From NCBI GenBank assembly GCA_030428255.1, contig JAUIBT010000002.1, positions 1 to 64,000 on the forward strand: DNA of 64,000 nt. The letters are read 5' to 3'. The notes beneath the pieces are model-generated. The model was not told the DNA's origin and did not search any database. It saw only the letters and a list, made by a program, of their open reading frames with translations. Positions 61,211 to 64,000 of the stretch are shown here, piece after piece (positions within the stretch are counted from its first letter, which is position 1; the number at the start of each line of letters is the position of its first letter). The DNA comes from Alphaproteobacteria bacterium (GTDB taxonomy: Bacteria; Pseudomonadota; Alphaproteobacteria; UBA7985; JAUIBT01). Position numbers and translations under genes: made by a program.

Positions 61211-62125
61211 TCAGGCTCCTCCCTTACCGCCAGCCATGGTCGCTTGCCCGCGCGAGACCTTATCGGTCAAACGCTTAAGCCCAATCTGACTGACCCAAGT
61301 GAACAAGAGGTAGAAGACCAAAAGGCCGGTGAAGTAGTAGATACGCCAATCGCCGTGCGGAAAATCGGAAAATCTCGCTGACTTGGTGCCGCCCAACTCC
61401 TTGGCCCAATAGACGATATCCTCAACGCCCATCAAGAACAGCAGAGGCGTGGCTTTGATTAAGATCATCCAGACATTCGACAGTCCCGGCAGGGCATAGA
61501 TCCAGGTTTGCGGCAGGTGAACGCGCAGCATGACTTGGCGCGGCGACAGGCCATAGGCGCGCGCAGTTTCCAATTGGGTGCGGGGCACAGCATTCATGGC
61601 CCCGTGAATGACGTTGGCGCAAAAGGCCCCGAATACGATGGCAAAGGCAACGACAGCCAGAATAAAGCCATAGGTGTCATGGACCCACTCAGGTGAGGGC
61701 CCGAGCGGCAGTTTCGCCGCAGAGCAGACGACAAAATCATGGCCTATCCACACTGGCCCGGTCTCTTGCGGGCACAACACACGGTGGCGGACGTACTCCA
61801 ACAACTGGTCCATGGCCAAAGGCACAAACAAGAAAAAGATTAGGTCAGGAATCCCCCGCACCATCGAGGTATAGCCCCAGCCCAGGCTGCGGACGACAGC
61901 AAACGGCGAGCGTCGCGCCAAAGCGCCGCTCAAGCCCAAGGCAATCGCCAAGGGGGCCGTGACAGCCAACAGCAGCAACACGGTCAAGATCGACCAATAA
62001 AGCGACTGGTGCTTTAAGGTGGTCAGATAGCAGGCAAGCCATTGCAAATTGGCCAAGCTATCTGAATTGCTGCAGTATTCAAACACGCGGGCGATCCAAA
62101 ATTGGAGCTTATGTATGGGGAACAC
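61211..62125 (-). CDS. Polar amino acid ABC transporter permease (HisQ type) with an inserted loop
   Basis: This permease has SMVRGIPDLIFFLFVPLAMDQLLEY and the EAA loop MNAVPRTQLETARAYGLSPRQVMLRVHLPQTWIYALPGLSNVWMILIKATPLLFLMG. Between them is an extra segment of about 45 residues with two Cys (YVRHRVLCPQETGPVWIGHDFVVCSAAKLPLG), not seen in the short E. coli HisQ. The start is uncertain: GTG 62125 gives 304 residues; GTG 62224 would add 33 and overlap the binding-protein gene by 28 bases. Neither has a good ribosome site. It ends 2 bases before the second permease. Confidence 0.85.
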   Translation of the reverse strand: MFPIHKLQFWIARVFEYCSNSDSLANLQWLACYLTTLKHQSLYWSILTVLLLLAVTAPLAIALGLSGALARRSPFAVVRSLGWGYTSMVRGIPDLIFFLFVPLAMDQLLEYVRHRVLCPQETGPVWIGHDFVVCSAAKLPLGPSPEWVHDTYGFILAVVAFAIVFGAFCANVIHGAMNAVPRTQLETARAYGLSPRQVMLRVHLPQTWIYALPGLSNVWMILIKATPLLFLMGVEDIVYWAKELGGTKSARFSDFPHGDWRIYYFTGLLVFYLLFTWVSQIGLKRLTDKVSRGQATMAGGKGGA

Positions 62126-62196
62126 CTCGCCGGGCGTTGGTATTCCAAAACGGTCGCCCGGCCCGCCTTGAGCGGCGAACCGGGATACCTTCGACT

Positions 62197-62922
62197 TTAG
62201 TAACCGACGTGGCCTGGGAACCACTTTTCGAGCATAGCGTTCAACGTACCGTCAGACTTCATAGTCGAAATGGCCGCGTTCAACTTGTCCTTCAGCTCGG
62301 TGTCGCTCTCGCGAACGCCGATACCGATGCCGCCGCCGATGAATACATAGTCACCGACCATCACCAGCTCACCGCCAGATTCTTCAATCAGCGGATCCAA
62401 GTAGGCCTTGTCTGCAAGCACAGAGTCCGCCTCGCCTGACCGAACAGCCGCAACCGTCTCATCCGGGTTAGCGAACTCCACAAGGGTCATGCCCTCTGCG
62501 GCAGCGACATAGCCGGCTTGGATTGTGTTGGTTTGGGCAGAGATCGTCTCGCCCGGGCCGTCCGCGCCCGCTAACGCCACATAGATCGATGGATCAGCAG
62601 GCATGTATTCTTGGGTAAAATCAATGACTTCATCGCGCTCGTCGGTAATCGACATACCCGCGATAATGACGTCATAGTTGCCGGACACCAAGTTCGGGAT
62701 GATCGAATCCCAGTCGTTGGTCACCCAAGTACAGTCCAGCTCAGCCAGCTCGCACAAGCGGTCGCCCACGTCACGCTCAAAGCCGTCAACTTCACCGGCA
62801 TCGTTGATGAAGTTGTACGGAGGGTAGGCACCCTCTGTTCCCAAACGGACCGAATGGCCAGCGCCAAAGGCTGCACTGGTCGCCAGGACGGACACCAGGG
62901 CTGCAGTCACAAACGTCTTCAT
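62197..62922 (-). CDS. Polar amino acid ABC transporter substrate-binding protein
   Basis: The 241-residue protein has a Sec signal (MKTFVTAALVSVLATSAAFGAGHS) and an SBP_bac_3 core: VRLGTEGAYPPYNFINDAGEVDGFERDVGDRLCELAEL, NYDVIIAGMSITDERDEVIDFTQEYM and SGEADSVLADKAYLDPLIEES. The family binds basic or polar amino acids. The ligand is not predictable by eye, but E-G-A-Y-P-P-Y-N and the Asp in the last motif are usual. Gap from the ATPase gene is 35 bases. Confidence 0.92.
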   Translation of the reverse strand: MKTFVTAALVSVLATSAAFGAGHSVRLGTEGAYPPYNFINDAGEVDGFERDVGDRLCELAELDCTWVTNDWDSIIPNLVSGNYDVIIAGMSITDERDEVIDFTQEYMPADPSIYVALAGADGPGETISAQTNTIQAGYVAAAEGMTLVEFANPDETVAAVRSGEADSVLADKAYLDPLIEESGGELVMVGDYVFIGGGIGIGVRESDTELKDKLNAAISTMKSDGTLNAMLEKWFPGHVGY

Positions 62923-62957
62923 GTCATGCTTCCTTTTCTGTTCTTATCTTGTCGTGT

Positions 62958-63740
62958 TTATACAGCTACGGAGGTCGACAAGAGGAACTGTCGTAGCCGA
63001 TCTGATTTCGGGTTGCCAAAGACCTCGGAGGGTACGCCTTCTTCTTCGATCAGGCCTTTGTGCAAGAACACCACATGTCCTGCAACATCGCGCGCCAGGC
63101 TCATATCGTGCGTGACAATGATCATGGTGCGGCCTTCGGCGGCCAGGTCTTTGATCACTTTGATCACCTCTTGCTCCAGCTCTGGGTCCAGAGCCGAGGT
63201 CGGTTCATCAAACAACATGGCATCCGGCTCCATGGCCAGTGCGCGCGCGATTGCGGCGCGTTGCTGCTGACCGCCCGAGAGCTGCGATGGATAGACCTCG
63301 CACTTATCGCCAATACCAACCTTCTCCAACAGCGCACGGCCCTTGGCCTCCGCCGCTCCCCGCTCCTCACCCAAAACCGTGATCGGCGCTTCGATCACAT
63401 TTTGTAGAACGCTCATGTGGGACCAAAGATTGAACTGCTGGAAGACCATCGACAGGTGGGTGCGGATACCGCGAACTTGCTCTTCAGACGCGGGCACGCG
63501 TTGGCCTCGCTTTTGCTTCCACTCGATTGGGTCGCCCTTGAAGATAATGTCGCCCTGCTGTGCGGTCTCGAGCAGGTTGGCGCAGCGCAGAAGGGTCGAT
63601 TTCCCCGAGCCCGAGGAGCCAATCAGCGCGATCACCTCACCCGCACGCGCCGCGATCGAGACGCCTTTCAAGACTTCTAGATCGCCGAAATACTTATGAA
63701 TGTCGCGCAGTTCCAAGACCGGTTGAGTGTCTGCCGTCAT
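62958..63740 (-). CDS. Polar amino acid ABC transporter ATPase (HisP/GlnQ type)
   Basis: The 260-residue ATPase has GSSGSGKST (Walker A), VFQQFNLWSHMSVLQNV (Q loop), LSGGQQQRAAIARAL (signature) and MLFDEPTSALDPEL (Walker B). I use ATG 63740 (MTADTQPVLELRDIHKYFG), which gives a normal N-terminus with AGGA 12 bases upstream; an ATG 15 codons earlier has GAGG only 2 bases away. It opens the transporter unit, which is unrelated in sequence to the DHPS cluster. Confidence 0.92.
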   Translation of the reverse strand: MTADTQPVLELRDIHKYFGDLEVLKGVSIAARAGEVIALIGSSGSGKSTLLRCANLLETAQQGDIIFKGDPIEWKQKRGQRVPASEEQVRGIRTHLSMVFQQFNLWSHMSVLQNVIEAPITVLGEERGAAEAKGRALLEKVGIGDKCEVYPSQLSGGQQQRAAIARALAMEPDAMLFDEPTSALDPELEQEVIKVIKDLAAEGRTMIIVTHDMSLARDVAGHVVFLHKGLIEEEGVPSEVFGNPKSDRLRQFLLSTSVAV

Positions 63741-63879
63741 CGCGCTGTCTGTTCCTGCCTGCTGGACCGAGCCTCGTTGTACCATGGCCTCTGATCGTTT
63801 GTTTATTTTTTTAAGAAAGGTTTCTTAGCCTCGATAGTAATAATCTGTCTTTCCAGAAAGTCGAGCAGAATCGACACCG

Positions 63880-63915
63880 CAAAAAAAGAGCGCTGCCCCG
63901 GTTGGGACAACGCTC
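63880..63915 (-). terminator. Terminator of the gene at the right edge
   Basis: On the minus strand GAGCGTTGTCCC-aacc-GGGGCAGCGCTC forms a long stem (two mismatches) followed by seven T. It lies 25 bases beyond the stop of the partial gene. Confidence 0.85.
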
Positions 63916-63939
63916 ATTGTCTTGTTTTATTTCAGCATT

Positions 63940-63999
63940 TTACCCCTGAAGAGCAGCAAAATCAGCCACCTGATCCATCGACTGAACCAAGCGCGCCAG
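63940..63999 (-). CDS. C-terminal end of an unidentified gene
   Basis: The last 19 codons read LARLVQSMDQVADFAALQG followed by TAA at 63942-63940. The gene continues past the window edge. The stop is followed by a typical terminator, which supports a real gene end. Family cannot be told from so few residues. Confidence 0.5.
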   Translation of the reverse strand: MARLVQSMDQVADFAALQG

Positions 64000-64000
64000 C

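Overview
The window looks like a chromosomal segment of an alphaproteobacterium with moderately high GC. The lineage is inferred from the combination of a MucR/Ros regulator, Irr next to fabA-fabB-fabI, a ChvG/ChvI two-component pair next to rapZ, an Alph_Pro_TM protein beside TauE/SafE, and the order murJ-trpS-usp-nifU-rimI-mucR-miaB-phoH-ybeY-corC-lnt. Genus and species cannot be read from this sequence. Most genes lie on the minus strand in long runs with overlaps of 1-12 bases or gaps of a few bases.

Layout. 1-5.5 kb: the end of an IS5-type transposase, a cupin, and a two-gene methylamine unit (a non-pyrrolysine MttB-family methyltransferase and a DMGDH-like flavoprotein with a folate-binding GcvT half). 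5.6-8 kb: tRNA-Ser(GGA) followed by an island-like scar with a recombinase remnant, an AT-rich glycosyltransferase and a run of 12 G. 8-25.5 kb: housekeeping blocks for lipoprotein acylation, ribosome and tRNA maturation, Fe-S delivery, lipid II flipping and tryptophanyl-tRNA charging. 25.7-34.8 kb: uvrC, enoyl-CoA hydratase, a HAD protein, pyrD, a repeat-bearing secreted protein, and fabI-fabB-fabA. 35-41.5 kb: irr, a CaiB-type protein, an HPr-like protein without the phosphorylatable histidine, rapZ, chvG, chvI. 42-49.4 kb: small enzymes, an Atm1-type exporter, tRNA-Phe, mobA, a lipoprotein and a toxin-antitoxin-like pair. 49.6 kb: a 6 x 19-bp minisatellite. 49.8-60.4 kb: a cluster for catabolism of the C3 sulfonate 2,3-dihydroxypropane-1-sulfonate (DHPS). 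60.4-63.7 kb: a polar amino acid ABC importer. The window ends in the last codons of an unidentified gene.

The DHPS cluster is the main accessory system. A TRAP transporter (DctP with a Tat-type signal, DctQ, DctM) preceded by a 63-aa membrane protein would import DHPS. HpsO and HpsP would interconvert its stereoisomers, HpsN would oxidise it to sulfolactate, and SuyAB would split sulfolactate into pyruvate and sulfite. A malate/lactate-dehydrogenase-family (ComC-like) enzyme follows. A divergent LacI-type regulator faces two near-identical palindromes that overlap the only promoter-like sequence I find for the operon.

Other points of note are the HPr-like protein with Asp in place of the active-site His, in a chv-rapZ locus with no hprK or EIIA gene; the toxin-antitoxin pair whose antitoxin joins a YgiT-like zinc finger to a ribbon-helix-helix segment; and several short tandem repeats whose units are multiples of three inside genes but 13 and 19 bp between genes.
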